Shown here piece after piece: positions 1-5,874 of a DNA stretch of 7,148 nucleotides; the first letter of the stretch is position 1, and every line of letters starts with the position of its first letter. The translations under genes were made by a program, and so were the position numbers. The notes beneath the pieces are model-generated. The model searched no databases. It was given only the letters and a program-made list of their open reading frames with translations, and was not told the origin of the DNA. Source of the DNA: an uncultured Burkholderiales bacterium. GTDB lineage: Bacteria > Pseudomonadota > Gammaproteobacteria > Burkholderiales > Burkholderiaceae_C. The stretch spans positions 1-7,148 of the forward strand of contig CAJBLW010000388.1 of NCBI GenBank assembly GCA_903953985.1, given 5' to 3'.

Positions 1-314
1 ACTATCGGCAACTTGCCAGTCAAACCGTCACAACGGAATGACTTAAACCAACTGGCCTCCTTGATACCCGGGGCGATTCACTCCGGGTAAAGCTGCCCCG
101 GACCAACATCGTGCAAGTCAACGTGGCGGCAACCGGTATGACAGCCAAGCAATGGGAGGCACATCTGCGTGAGCGGAGCGTGCTGGTTCGGCCCTGGGGG
201 CCCTATCTCATGCGGTGCGTGACGCATCGCCATATCTACAAAGCCTCCGTGGCACAAGCCATCGCCGAGTTCAGGTCAGTGGCAGAAGCCACCGTTCCCG
301 CCTCGACCGTTTGA
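1..314 (+). pseudogene. Low-specificity threonine aldolase, C-terminal remnant, frameshifted
   Basis: From about base 84 to the TGA at 312-314, reading frame 3 gives a segment with TNIVQVNV, then GMTAKQWEAHLRERSVLVRPWGP and MRCVTHRHI. This matches the C-terminal domain of PLP-dependent threonine aldolases (L-threonine to glycine plus acetaldehyde), which run TNIV.VDV...G.TA..F...L..RGVLV...GP...R.VTH. Frame 3 has a stop at 39-41. The preceding homology (RNDLNQLASLIPGAI) lies in frame 1, which itself stops at 88-90, so the coding sequence shifts frame around 78-90. The lysine and PLP-binding domain would lie to the left of the window. A GTG at 111 could start a 67-residue peptide, but it falls inside a conserved strand and is not a real start. 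Family assignment is from motif memory. The frameshift is seen directly, although a sequencing error cannot be excluded. Confidence 0.6.
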
Positions 315-354
315 GCTCCACACTTTTCACCACCATTAACCGGTAGCAAATGTC

Positions 355-1542
355 ATGAATAAAGAAATCAAGTTTACAAAACAGTCGCCTAGCTTCTACG
401 CCGGTGATGCGCTTCACGCCATCAAGCAGGAAAAGCTTCAGAAGGCACTGGAGCAATCCGGCTTCGATGCCTTCCTTTTCTGCAAAGCGGAGGCCGTGCG
501 ATGGGCTACAGACTTTTATGTCAAAGGGTTCCGCCCGTTCCTCGAACCTGAGTACATAGCCTTAGTGGTGAAGGGCAAGCCACCCGTGGTGGGGTACATC
601 TCAGGCAGCGACGACTTGCGGATCAAGTTCAAGTCCGACATCCAGGATGCCCGTCGCTTGCCCCACGTTTCGAAGTGGCACGAAGTCATCGAGAAAATGC
701 TGTCCGACTATGGTGTCAGTCGCGGCCGGATCGCGACGGACATCATGCCGCACATGGTGTACAGGAATCTCACCAAAGCCTGTCCAGAACTCGAGATCGG
801 AGACGTCACGCCCATGTGGTTGCAACTCACGGCCGTCAAACATCCGATCGAAGTGGACCTTATCCGCGCTTCGTTGCGCGTGGCGGATCTTGGGGCCCTG
901 GCCGCGATCGAAGCCATCCGGCCGGGGGTGACCGAGCAATCGGTATCCGCCGCTGCCGTGACTGCAATGCGGCGCGCAGGTTCGGAGTTCGAGCCGTTCA
1001 TTCCGTTGATTGCTTCCGGCCCGAATGCTTCGATGTTCGAACGCATCGCCACGGAAAAGGTCATCCAGGACGGTGAGATGGTCATTCTCGACCTTGGGGC
1101 AGTCGTGAAGGGCTACACCGCCGACCTCGGCCGGACGGTGATTTGCGGCGGAAAGCCCACCGACAAACAGCGTGAGATCTACCAGGCGACATACCTTGCC
1201 CTGCAAGAGGCGAAAAAGATGATCCGTCCAGGCGTCACCGGCAAGGCCATCGATGCACGTGCCCGGGAAGTCATCGCCGACAGCGGCTGGGGCGACTACG
1301 TGTATACCGGCAACACGGGCCACCAGCTTGGCTACGGACTGCACGGTGAGCCGCTTGTAGATCGTCGTGTGGACTTCGTGGTTGAGGAGAACATGGTGAT
1401 GTGCCTTGAGCCCCGCATCGTGCTGCCTGACCAGCCGGAAGTTGGCGGCGCGCATCTTGAAGACGTGGTCGTAGTCACATCGGATGGGTTCGAACAACTC
1501 AACACGACGCCTTACGACATGCGTCTGCTTGCTCGATTCTGA
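355..1542 (+). CDS. M24 family metallopeptidase (Xaa-Pro aminopeptidase/creatinase-like)
   Basis: This 395-residue cytoplasmic hydrolase has the usual two-domain layout: a creatinase-type N-terminal domain (about 25-155) and a pita-bread catalytic domain (about 165-390). All five dinuclear-metal ligands are present: D246 in VILDLG, D257 in YTADLGRT, H323 in GHQLGYGLH, E352 in CLEPRI and E369 in HLEDVV. The second active-site histidine, H330, is kept. In the SGPNASMFE segment (221-229), E229 stands where E. coli aminopeptidase P has catalytic His243. The family splits X-Pro peptide bonds or related C-N bonds (creatinase, ectoine hydrolase), and the substrate here cannot be read from sequence. 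No strong Shine-Dalgarno site precedes the ATG at 355, but the frame offers no better start. The Bug receptor gene begins 22 bases downstream and probably shares its transcript, which suggests that the imported ligand or its product is the substrate. Confidence 0.9.
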   Translation: MNKEIKFTKQSPSFYAGDALHAIKQEKLQKALEQSGFDAFLFCKAEAVRWATDFYVKGFRPFLEPEYIALVVKGKPPVVGYISGSDDLRIKFKSDIQDARRLPHVSKWHEVIEKMLSDYGVSRGRIATDIMPHMVYRNLTKACPELEIGDVTPMWLQLTAVKHPIEVDLIRASLRVADLGALAAIEAIRPGVTEQSVSAAAVTAMRRAGSEFEPFIPLIASGPNASMFERIATEKVIQDGEMVILDLGAVVKGYTADLGRTVICGGKPTDKQREIYQATYLALQEAKKMIRPGVTGKAIDARAREVIADSGWGDYVYTGNTGHQLGYGLHGEPLVDRRVDFVVEENMVMCLEPRIVLPDQPEVGGAHLEDVVVVTSDGFEQLNTTPYDMRLLARF

Positions 1543-1564
1543 TCGGTCCCACCGGAGAACACAT

Positions 1565-2551
1565 ATGACGCATCTCTCGACCAACCGCCGCCACTTTACC
1601 CTCGGATTGGGTTTCGCAGTCGTGACCTCAGCCATTCCTCAAATTAGCCTCGCCCAGAGCGACAAGCCACTGCAAATCATCGTCGGCTACCCGCCGGGCG
1701 GAAGCACGGATACCTTTGCACGCCTGCTCTCCGCGCCGCTTCAGGGGGCCTTGGGCCGCAGCATCCTCGTTCGCAACCAGCCGGGAGCAGGTGGCCAGAT
1801 CGCAGCCACGGCACTCCTGCGCGAAGGAGCAGATGGGTCCGCGATCCTCGCCATTAACCAGCCTGACCTCAATCTCGCTATAGCCCGCGGGAATGCCGGG
1901 TTCAAGGCGAACGATTTCCGGGTCATCATGGCCGACCTGCATGAGCCTCGGGTGTTCCTGGTCAGAAACGACTCGGGGATTCCGAATTTCCTCAAGTTTG
2001 TCGAGCAAGCACGAAGTAAACCCGGGAAGCTCTCCATCTCTGTGACGGGCGGGACTGCCCAAGAGGTAATGGCGAAGTGGCTGGTCGAGAAGCTCAAAAT
2101 CGATGTGCTTGTCGTCAATTACAAGGGCGGCTCGGAATCGGTGAACGCGCTGCTCGCCGGTGATGTCACTGCCAATCTCGGCGACGACTTCGTGCGGTCA
2201 AGTCTGCGTTCCAGGACCACGGCACTCTTTATCGGCTCGGACAAGAAGAGCCCCCGCTGGCCGGAGGCTGATACCTTGCAGAGCCAACTGAAGACGCTAG
2301 GGGTCGCAATGCCATCGCCTGAGTTTCTGGGTCGCTACGGCGTCTACGTTGTCTCCGCAGGCTTCGCGCAGAAGAACCCCAAGGGATACCAGGAACTGCA
2401 GCAGGCGATCCTGAAGGCTCGCACTGGACAAGTCTTCAGTGACTACATCAAGGCCAACAATCTTACCGACCTGTCGCTCGGCGCTCCTGGCGAGCAATAC
2501 GACTCCGTGTTTGCATCAGAGATGCAAGAGATCGAACGCATCGCGAAGTAG
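1565..2551 (+). CDS. Bug/TctC-family periplasmic solute-binding receptor with Tat-like signal
   Basis: This is a 328-residue extracytoplasmic receptor of the Bug (tripartite tricarboxylate transporter) family, which is greatly expanded in Burkholderiales. Residues 1-30 form a signal peptide with an NRRHFT twin-arginine-like motif (R8-R9), a hydrophobic core and a likely cut after SLA (A30). Mature motifs typical of the family are IIVGYPPGGSTDTFARLL near the N terminus and VRNQPGAGGQIAA shortly after. The KGGSESVNALLAGDV segment corresponds to the usual YKG....A..DLLGG region. The ATG at 1565 is chosen because GGAG at 1554-1557 lies 7 bases upstream and the signal peptide starts there. The same frame is open further upstream, but that stretch overlaps the M24 gene. 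No TctA/TctB membrane genes are in the window, so this is an orphan receptor, as is common. The ligand is unknown; pairing with the M24 hydrolase hints at a small amide or peptide-like compound. Confidence 0.9.
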   Translation: MTHLSTNRRHFTLGLGFAVVTSAIPQISLAQSDKPLQIIVGYPPGGSTDTFARLLSAPLQGALGRSILVRNQPGAGGQIAATALLREGADGSAILAINQPDLNLAIARGNAGFKANDFRVIMADLHEPRVFLVRNDSGIPNFLKFVEQARSKPGKLSISVTGGTAQEVMAKWLVEKLKIDVLVVNYKGGSESVNALLAGDVTANLGDDFVRSSLRSRTTALFIGSDKKSPRWPEADTLQSQLKTLGVAMPSPEFLGRYGVYVVSAGFAQKNPKGYQELQQAILKARTGQVFSDYIKANNLTDLSLGAPGEQYDSVFASEMQEIERIAK

Positions 2552-2744
2552 CCGACCATTTTCTGGTCGCCGTCCATGAACGCAAACGGCACCAAATTGG
2601 TGGGCGACCCGAGGGCGATGCTTTGTTCGGACTTGATCTTTTCAACCCAATGACGTCCTGTGCGTATGCTGAAGTGGTGGCGCCAAACAATGCCGCGGCG
2701 GCGCAGGCAAATGCTGCAAATGCAAGCAGAGTTGTGCTTTTCAT
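2552..2744 (-). pseudogene. 5' fragment of amino-acid ABC transporter substrate-binding protein, frameshifted and truncated
   Basis: The minus-strand ATG at 2744 opens a clear Sec signal peptide (MKSTTLLAF, an alanine-rich core, then TTSAYA before QD). Downstream, the frame that starts makes no sense. A different frame, from about 2655, gives VEKIKSEQSIALG followed by VPFAFMDGDQKMVGY. That is the start of the mature domain of glutamate/aspartate-type binding proteins (LEKIK....I.IG...S.VPFSY.D....VGYS). The reading frame therefore changes at roughly 2645-2657. Homology stops at VGY, whose codons reach 2548, overlapping the stop codon of the convergent Bug gene. About 90% of the expected length of roughly 300 residues is missing. 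A weak GGAAAGAG ribosome site precedes the ATG, and the 2745-2895 spacer probably holds its old promoter. It is not functional. Motif assignment is from memory; the signal peptide and frame change are seen directly. Confidence 0.72.
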
Positions 2745-2849
2745 GAATCTCTTTCCAAGTTAGTCAACCGACAGAATCCGAACAAACTCGACCTCGACGG
2801 GGCATTGCGGCATCAGCTACCCGTCGGACGTAATCTAGGCGGATTCGGT

Positions 2850-2874
2850 TGCGACGATAAATGATATATTCGCA
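2850..2874. promoter_or_regulatory. Candidate operator: inverted repeat upstream of LysR gene
   Basis: TGCGA (2850-2854) and TCGCA (2870-2874) form an inverted repeat around an AT-rich 15-base core. It lies 21 bases upstream of the LysR ATG, in the spacer shared with the decayed divergent binding-protein gene. LysR-type regulators usually bind dyads in such divergent spacers and repress themselves. The arms are short and no convincing -35/-10 pair could be placed, so this is only a candidate. Confidence 0.3.
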
Positions 2875-2895
2875 CTTTTGCTGTGATTTATTCTC

Positions 2896-3774
2896 ATGAA
2901 TCTGTCGGCTTTGCAGACTCTACGCGCCATCATGATCCACGGAAATTTCACTGCGGCTGGAGCTGCTGTGGGGTGCACGCCAAGTGCTGTCAGCCTCCAA
3001 GTGAAACAGCTAGAACAGTACTTCGGTCAGCCACTTTTCGACCGGAGCACCAGGGTCGTCAGGCCCACGCCTTTCGCCGTCGAAGTTACGTCCGCGGCTT
3101 CAGAGTTCACGGATCGTCTTCAGGCACTTCGGTCGAGGCCCTCATTGCGAATCGAGGGAAAGTTTCGTCTCGGCGTGATTACTAGCATGCAGAGCGATTT
3201 GCTGCCCGACGCACTTCGCATATTGCGCGATCGCCACAATGCGCTGGAGGTCCGCATCCCTCCACTGAATGACACAGATGAGTTGCTAACCGAACTTCGG
3301 GCCGGTCGAATTGATGCGGCGTTGGTTGTCCGGCCGGAGAGCGGTGGCTCGACCCGATTCGTCTGGCATGAGGTGAACCGCCAGCCGTACGTCATGCTGG
3401 CGCCCCCGGACTCCGCCGAGACTGACCCCAGAAGCCTATTGAAGACTCGCGACTGGATTGCCTACGACACGGGCTTACCTGGCGGTAGGGTGGCCGCTCG
3501 CCATGCCCGGCTGTTGGTGCCAGCCGTGACGAGCAGCATGGAATTGCGCTCTATGGACGCCATCGTATCGATGGTCGGCACGGGGTGGGCAGTGGCCATC
3601 GTGCCTCGCCCTCGCATTCGCCTTGTGTCGGCGTACGGCGTCAAGGTCATCAGCTTGGGCCGCAAGGCGCCGTTTCGCCGGATCTCATTGGTTTGGCGTC
3701 GTGCTGATGATGGTGATCGCAAAATTGCTGCAGTGGTTGAGGCCTTTGACGAGCTGAAGATTGGAGCAGCATAG
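2896..3774 (+). CDS. LysR-family transcriptional regulator
   Basis: The protein is 292 residues, the normal LysR length. Residues 1-64 form the winged helix-turn-helix: NLSALQTLRAIMIHGNFTAAG, CTPSAVSLQVKQLEQYFG and LFDRSTRVVRPTPF match the family pattern of scanning helix, recognition helix and wing. About residues 88-290 form the effector-binding domain, with GKFRLGVITSM opening the first subdomain and LRAGRIDAALVV at the usual place. The ATG at 2896 is used because the helix-turn-helix begins immediately after it; no good Shine-Dalgarno site is visible. The gene lies downstream of and parallel to the M24-Bug pair, and divergent from the ruined ABC binding-protein gene. By the usual LysR arrangement that ruined gene was its original target. 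Whether it now controls the M24-Bug operon cannot be told from sequence. It ends cleanly at TAG 3772-3774, just before a gene fragment. Confidence 0.93.
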   Translation: MNLSALQTLRAIMIHGNFTAAGAAVGCTPSAVSLQVKQLEQYFGQPLFDRSTRVVRPTPFAVEVTSAASEFTDRLQALRSRPSLRIEGKFRLGVITSMQSDLLPDALRILRDRHNALEVRIPPLNDTDELLTELRAGRIDAALVVRPESGGSTRFVWHEVNRQPYVMLAPPDSAETDPRSLLKTRDWIAYDTGLPGGRVAARHARLLVPAVTSSMELRSMDAIVSMVGTGWAVAIVPRPRIRLVSAYGVKVISLGRKAPFRRISLVWRRADDGDRKIAAVVEAFDELKIGAA

Positions 3775-3979
3775 GTGGGACATCTACTGCGCGCGGCTGA
3801 TCAAGAAAGTCAAAGCATCCCAGGCGCCTGATGCCGACGACGAGCCGCTGGCCGCCCATTTCAGCGAGCGCGAAGTGGCCGAGCTGACATTTGCCATCGC
3901 GCAGATGAATGCATGGAATCGCCTGGGCGTCGGCATGAAGCTGCCCGTCCAGGCCCTGCCGCTCAAGGCGCAAGCCTGA
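3775..3979 (+). pseudogene. C-terminal fragment of carboxymuconolactone decarboxylase/AhpD-like protein
   Basis: The frame ending at TGA 3977-3979 encodes APDADDEPLAAHFSEREVAELTFAIAQMNAWNRLGVGMKLP. This resembles the last helices of alkylhydroperoxidase AhpD-like or carboxymuconolactone decarboxylase family proteins (..HF....V.ELT.AIA..NAWNRL.V...). The catalytic CxxC/His region that should precede it is absent. Upstream, the same frame runs straight into the end of the LysR gene and has no plausible start of its own. Recognisable homology begins around 3800; the breakpoint lies somewhere in 3775-3810. It is a truncated remnant, not a working enzyme. The alternative of a genuine short protein started by TTG at 3761 inside the LysR gene is unlikely, because the fold would be incomplete. 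Confidence 0.65.
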
Positions 3980-3998
3980 TCGCGTGATGCCGCGGCCG

Positions 3999-4027
3999 GC
4001 GGCGTTTACGTTTTTACCGTACGCCGC
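3999..4027. terminator. Stem-loop at convergent gene ends
   Basis: GCGGCGT (3999-4005) pairs with ACGCCGC (4021-4027). An inner ACG (4008-4010) pairs with CGT (4018-4020) around a T-rich loop. The structure overlaps the stop codon of the minus-strand HNH gene and sits 20 bases beyond the stop of the plus-strand fragment, a natural place for a two-way terminator. Neither strand has the run of T expected after the stem, so intrinsic termination would be weak. Confidence 0.35.
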
Positions 4028-4278
4028 TGCACCCGGCCATCCATGGCCCCGGAGAGGGTGACCTGCCCCTTGGCGTGGCGCTGGTTGTTGCAGGCTTCAT
4101 GGCTGATGGCCAGGTTTTCAGCGTGGCTGTTGCCGCCTTCGCTTAAAGGCTGGATATGTTCCAGCGTCGCAGCCTCGGGCAGCACATGTTCACCGCAAAC
4201 CCAGCAGGGCACGATGCCATGCATCTGGCGGGCCACCGTCCTGTAGATCTTGTCGCGGGTGTGGGAGAGTTTGCTCAT
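4006..4278 (-). CDS. Small HNH endonuclease
   Basis: This 90-residue protein consists almost entirely of one HNH (beta-beta-alpha-metal) nuclease domain. A probable structural zinc site is made by C25-x2-C28 and H60-x2-C63. The catalytic core is E40-H41 in LEHIQPLSEGGN, N55 in AENLA and N64 in CNNQR, so it is an H-N-N variant. The first histidine is the general base, and the others position the divalent metal that cuts the DNA phosphodiester. There are no extra DNA-binding domains, so specificity is unknown. Stand-alone HNH proteins of this size occur in phages, as accessory chromosomal genes and near mobile elements. The gene lies 50 bases downstream of the LysR gene on the same strand and could be read through from it. 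The ATG at 4278 has no obvious Shine-Dalgarno site. Domain assignment is firm; role is unknown. Confidence 0.8.
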   Translation of the reverse strand: MSKLSHTRDKIYRTVARQMHGIVPCWVCGEHVLPEAATLEHIQPLSEGGNSHAENLAISHEACNNQRHAKGQVTLSGAMDGRVQRRTVKT

Positions 4279-4328
4279 GGATAAACTGGATCAAAAATAC
4301 GAAAAGCGCGCCCTGCCGCACGCACCGT

Positions 4329-5300
4329 CTAGCGCTCCCGCAGCGCACGCTGGAGCATGTCGACGCTGACCGTACGCATGCGCGCGGCAAAGGTTTTCAT
4401 GCTTTCAATGAACAATTCTGTAGCGGGTGAGAGCGTTCGCCCCTCCAGTTTGTAAACGCCAATCGACAGTCTCGCAGACAGTTCCACAGGCAGGATGCGC
4501 AGACTGGAAGGCATGTTGCCGAACTGCAGCATCGACCCGTAGAGTACCGTAAGGAAGCGGTTCGTCGAAAGCAATTCATGGCGAACCAGCACGGACATGC
4601 TGGTGACAATGGACTCCGGCATCGCTGCCCCCTGACGCTCGAAAGCAGCGCGTAGCTGTCCGCTGACAGGCGTCTGCGGCATCGGCAGCACCCAGCGCTG
4701 GTCCGCCAGATCGGCCAGTGTGATGCGGCGTCGCCGGGCCAGCGGATGGTCGGCCCCCGCGACCACATACAGCGGGTCGTCAAACAGCCGTTCAAAGGAC
4801 AACTCACCATCCGGGCGAACCGGCGGCTCGCGGCCAATGCCGATATCAATCAAACGGTTCCTGACCTCCATGGCCAGCCTCTCGGACTCCAGTTCAAGCA
4901 GCTTGTAGCGGATGCCCGGTCGCTCGCTTCCCATGCTGGCGACCGCATGCGACAAAAATCCGCCGCACATCGTGGGCGTGCCCCCCATGCGAATCTCGCC
5001 ACCAGTTGAATCCGTGAGGACCTTGAGTTCTTCAACCCCGCGGCGCATCTCGTCAAACACCGCAAGCGCCCGGCGGATGAAGACGCTGCCGTGCGGCGTT
5101 GGCTCGACGCCACGGTTGGTGCGGTCGAACAAACGCACGCCCAGCGTCTCTTCAAGGTCGGCCAGGGCTTTCGATAGCGCGGGCTGGCTCAGGCCCACCT
5201 CCTGCGCCGCCTTCAGGATGCTGCCGGAATGGGCAATGGCGGCCAGCAGCCGGAGTTCCCGCAGCGTGACCCGCCGGACGATGGCATCGACAGACTTCAT
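4329..5300 (-). CDS. LysR-family regulator, GbpR/PcaQ-like, divergent from cupin gene
   Basis: The product is 323 residues. The helix-turn-helix spans about 12-72 (VTLRELRLLAAIAHSGSI, QEVGLSQPALSKALADLEE, LFDRTNRGVEPTPHG), followed by a linker helix. The effector-binding domain (about 100-320) opens with GEIRMGGTPTM and contains DDPLYVVAGADHPLARRR. The HTH wording resembles the GbpR/PcaQ branch of LysR proteins, which regulate sugar and aromatic uptake or degradation genes; that placement is tentative. The ATG at 5300 is chosen over an earlier in-frame start at 5357 because AAGGAG (5306-5311) lies five bases upstream and the longer form would translate through the operator. The divergent cupin gene, 119 bases away and separated by a perfect LysR box, is the obvious target, with autoregulation likely. 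An HNH gene follows downstream. Confidence 0.93.
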   Translation of the reverse strand: MKSVDAIVRRVTLRELRLLAAIAHSGSILKAAQEVGLSQPALSKALADLEETLGVRLFDRTNRGVEPTPHGSVFIRRALAVFDEMRRGVEELKVLTDSTGGEIRMGGTPTMCGGFLSHAVASMGSERPGIRYKLLELESERLAMEVRNRLIDIGIGREPPVRPDGELSFERLFDDPLYVVAGADHPLARRRRITLADLADQRWVLPMPQTPVSGQLRAAFERQGAAMPESIVTSMSVLVRHELLSTNRFLTVLYGSMLQFGNMPSSLRILPVELSARLSIGVYKLEGRTLSPATELFIESMKTFAARMRTVSVDMLQRALRER

Positions 5301-5305
5301 GCGCA

Positions 5306-5311
5306 CTCCTT
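5306..5311 (-). promoter_or_regulatory. Ribosome binding site fixing LysR start
   Basis: AAGGAG on the minus strand ends five bases before the ATG at 5300. It decides between this start and the 19-residue-longer alternative at 5357. Confidence 0.8.
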
Positions 5312-5329
5312 GTTGAAACCGTACAGTTA

Positions 5330-5342
5330 TATCCGATGGATA
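5330..5342. promoter_or_regulatory. LysR box (T-N11-A), perfect palindrome
   Basis: TATCC-GAT-GGATA is a perfect dyad with the exact T-N11-A form of LysR recognition boxes. It lies 29 bases upstream of the minus-strand LysR start and 77 bases upstream of the cupin ATG. Its geometry resembles the ATAACC-N4-GGTTAT type of sites bound by PcaQ-like regulators. On the minus strand, TATAAC (5326-5331) overlaps it and could be the regulator's own -10 element, which would allow autorepression. Two CATCCA direct repeats (5377-5382 and 5389-5394) nearer the cupin gene might be an accessory half-site region. No clear cupin -35/-10 pair was found. Confidence 0.6.
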
Positions 5343-5419
5343 AAAAACGATACACAACAGATACCCACGATGCTACCATCCAGGCTGTCATCCAACAAAG
5401 ATTCAACCAGGAGATTCAA

Positions 5420-5848
5420 ATGAAGAAGCCACTTGCGTTACTGGCCATGGTTCTCGGCGCCATGCTGCAACCGGCGCCGGCACAAGAGATGCCGTCCGCC
5501 CAGGTGAAGCAGGGCGCCATACCCCACGAGCCCCTGCTCAGGCGCGTCTTGCCCAATACGGCCAACCAGGAAGTGATGGTCTTCGAGGCGGAATATGCAC
5601 CCGGCGGGATCAACCCCCGGCACTTTCACCCGGCGGCGATCACCTTCCATATCCTGTCCGGCACGGGGATCTTTCAGGAGGACGGCAAGCCGCCCGTCAC
5701 GCTGCGCGCCGGGGAGAGCCTGTTCGTTCCGACCGGAACCATCCATTCGCACTGGAACCCGAGTACCACGGAGAATCTGCGCTTTGTGGAGTTCATCGTG
5801 GCCGAGAAGGACAAGGGACGCTCCATTCCGCGACCATTGAAGAAGTGA
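5420..5848 (+). CDS. Secreted single-domain cupin protein
   Basis: This 142-residue protein has a Sec signal peptide (MKKPLALLAMVLGAMLQPAPAQ, likely cut near residue 21-22), so the mature protein is periplasmic. The rest is one small beta-barrel cupin domain. Motif 1 spans G62 to G81 and contains R67-H68-F69-H70, but the usual glutamate is replaced: I74/T75 stand at its position. Motif 2 is canonical, G98-x5-P104-x-G106-x2-H109-x3-N113. Three histidine metal ligands therefore remain without the acidic one. The ATG at 5420 is supported by AGGAG at 5409-5413 with a six-base spacer; the in-frame start at 5336 would bury the signal peptide behind 28 residues. The gene is divergent from a LysR gene and probably controlled by it. 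The substrate is unknown; small cupins include isomerases, dioxygenases and non-enzymatic binders. Confidence 0.88.
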   Translation: MKKPLALLAMVLGAMLQPAPAQEMPSAQVKQGAIPHEPLLRRVLPNTANQEVMVFEAEYAPGGINPRHFHPAAITFHILSGTGIFQEDGKPPVTLRAGESLFVPTGTIHSHWNPSTTENLRFVEFIVAEKDKGRSIPRPLKK

Positions 5849-5874
5849 GGCGCTGTGAAACGCGCAAGGCTGGT

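Noticed and set aside
1484..1564. Earlier in-frame start for the Bug receptor
   Set aside because: It overlaps the M24 coding sequence and places 27 residues ahead of a normal signal peptide; GGAG at 1554 supports the ATG at 1565.
601..1635. 344-codon open frame on the minus strand opposite the M24 gene
   Set aside because: Antisense of a well-conserved metallopeptidase; the translation is rich in Arg/His with no family motif. It is a by-product of GC-rich codon use.
2745..2895. Sigma-70 promoters in the LysR/binding-protein spacer
   Set aside because: Hexamers such as TATATT (2865-2870) exist, but no partner at 16-18 bases could be placed convincingly on either strand.
4397..4849. Minus-strand 150-codon frame inside the LysR gene
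   Set aside because: Out-of-frame shadow of the effector-binding domain on the same strand; the LysR frame is continuous.
5336..5419. Earlier in-frame start for the cupin
   Set aside because: It would bury the Sec signal and start inside the LysR box; AGGAG at 5409 supports 5420.
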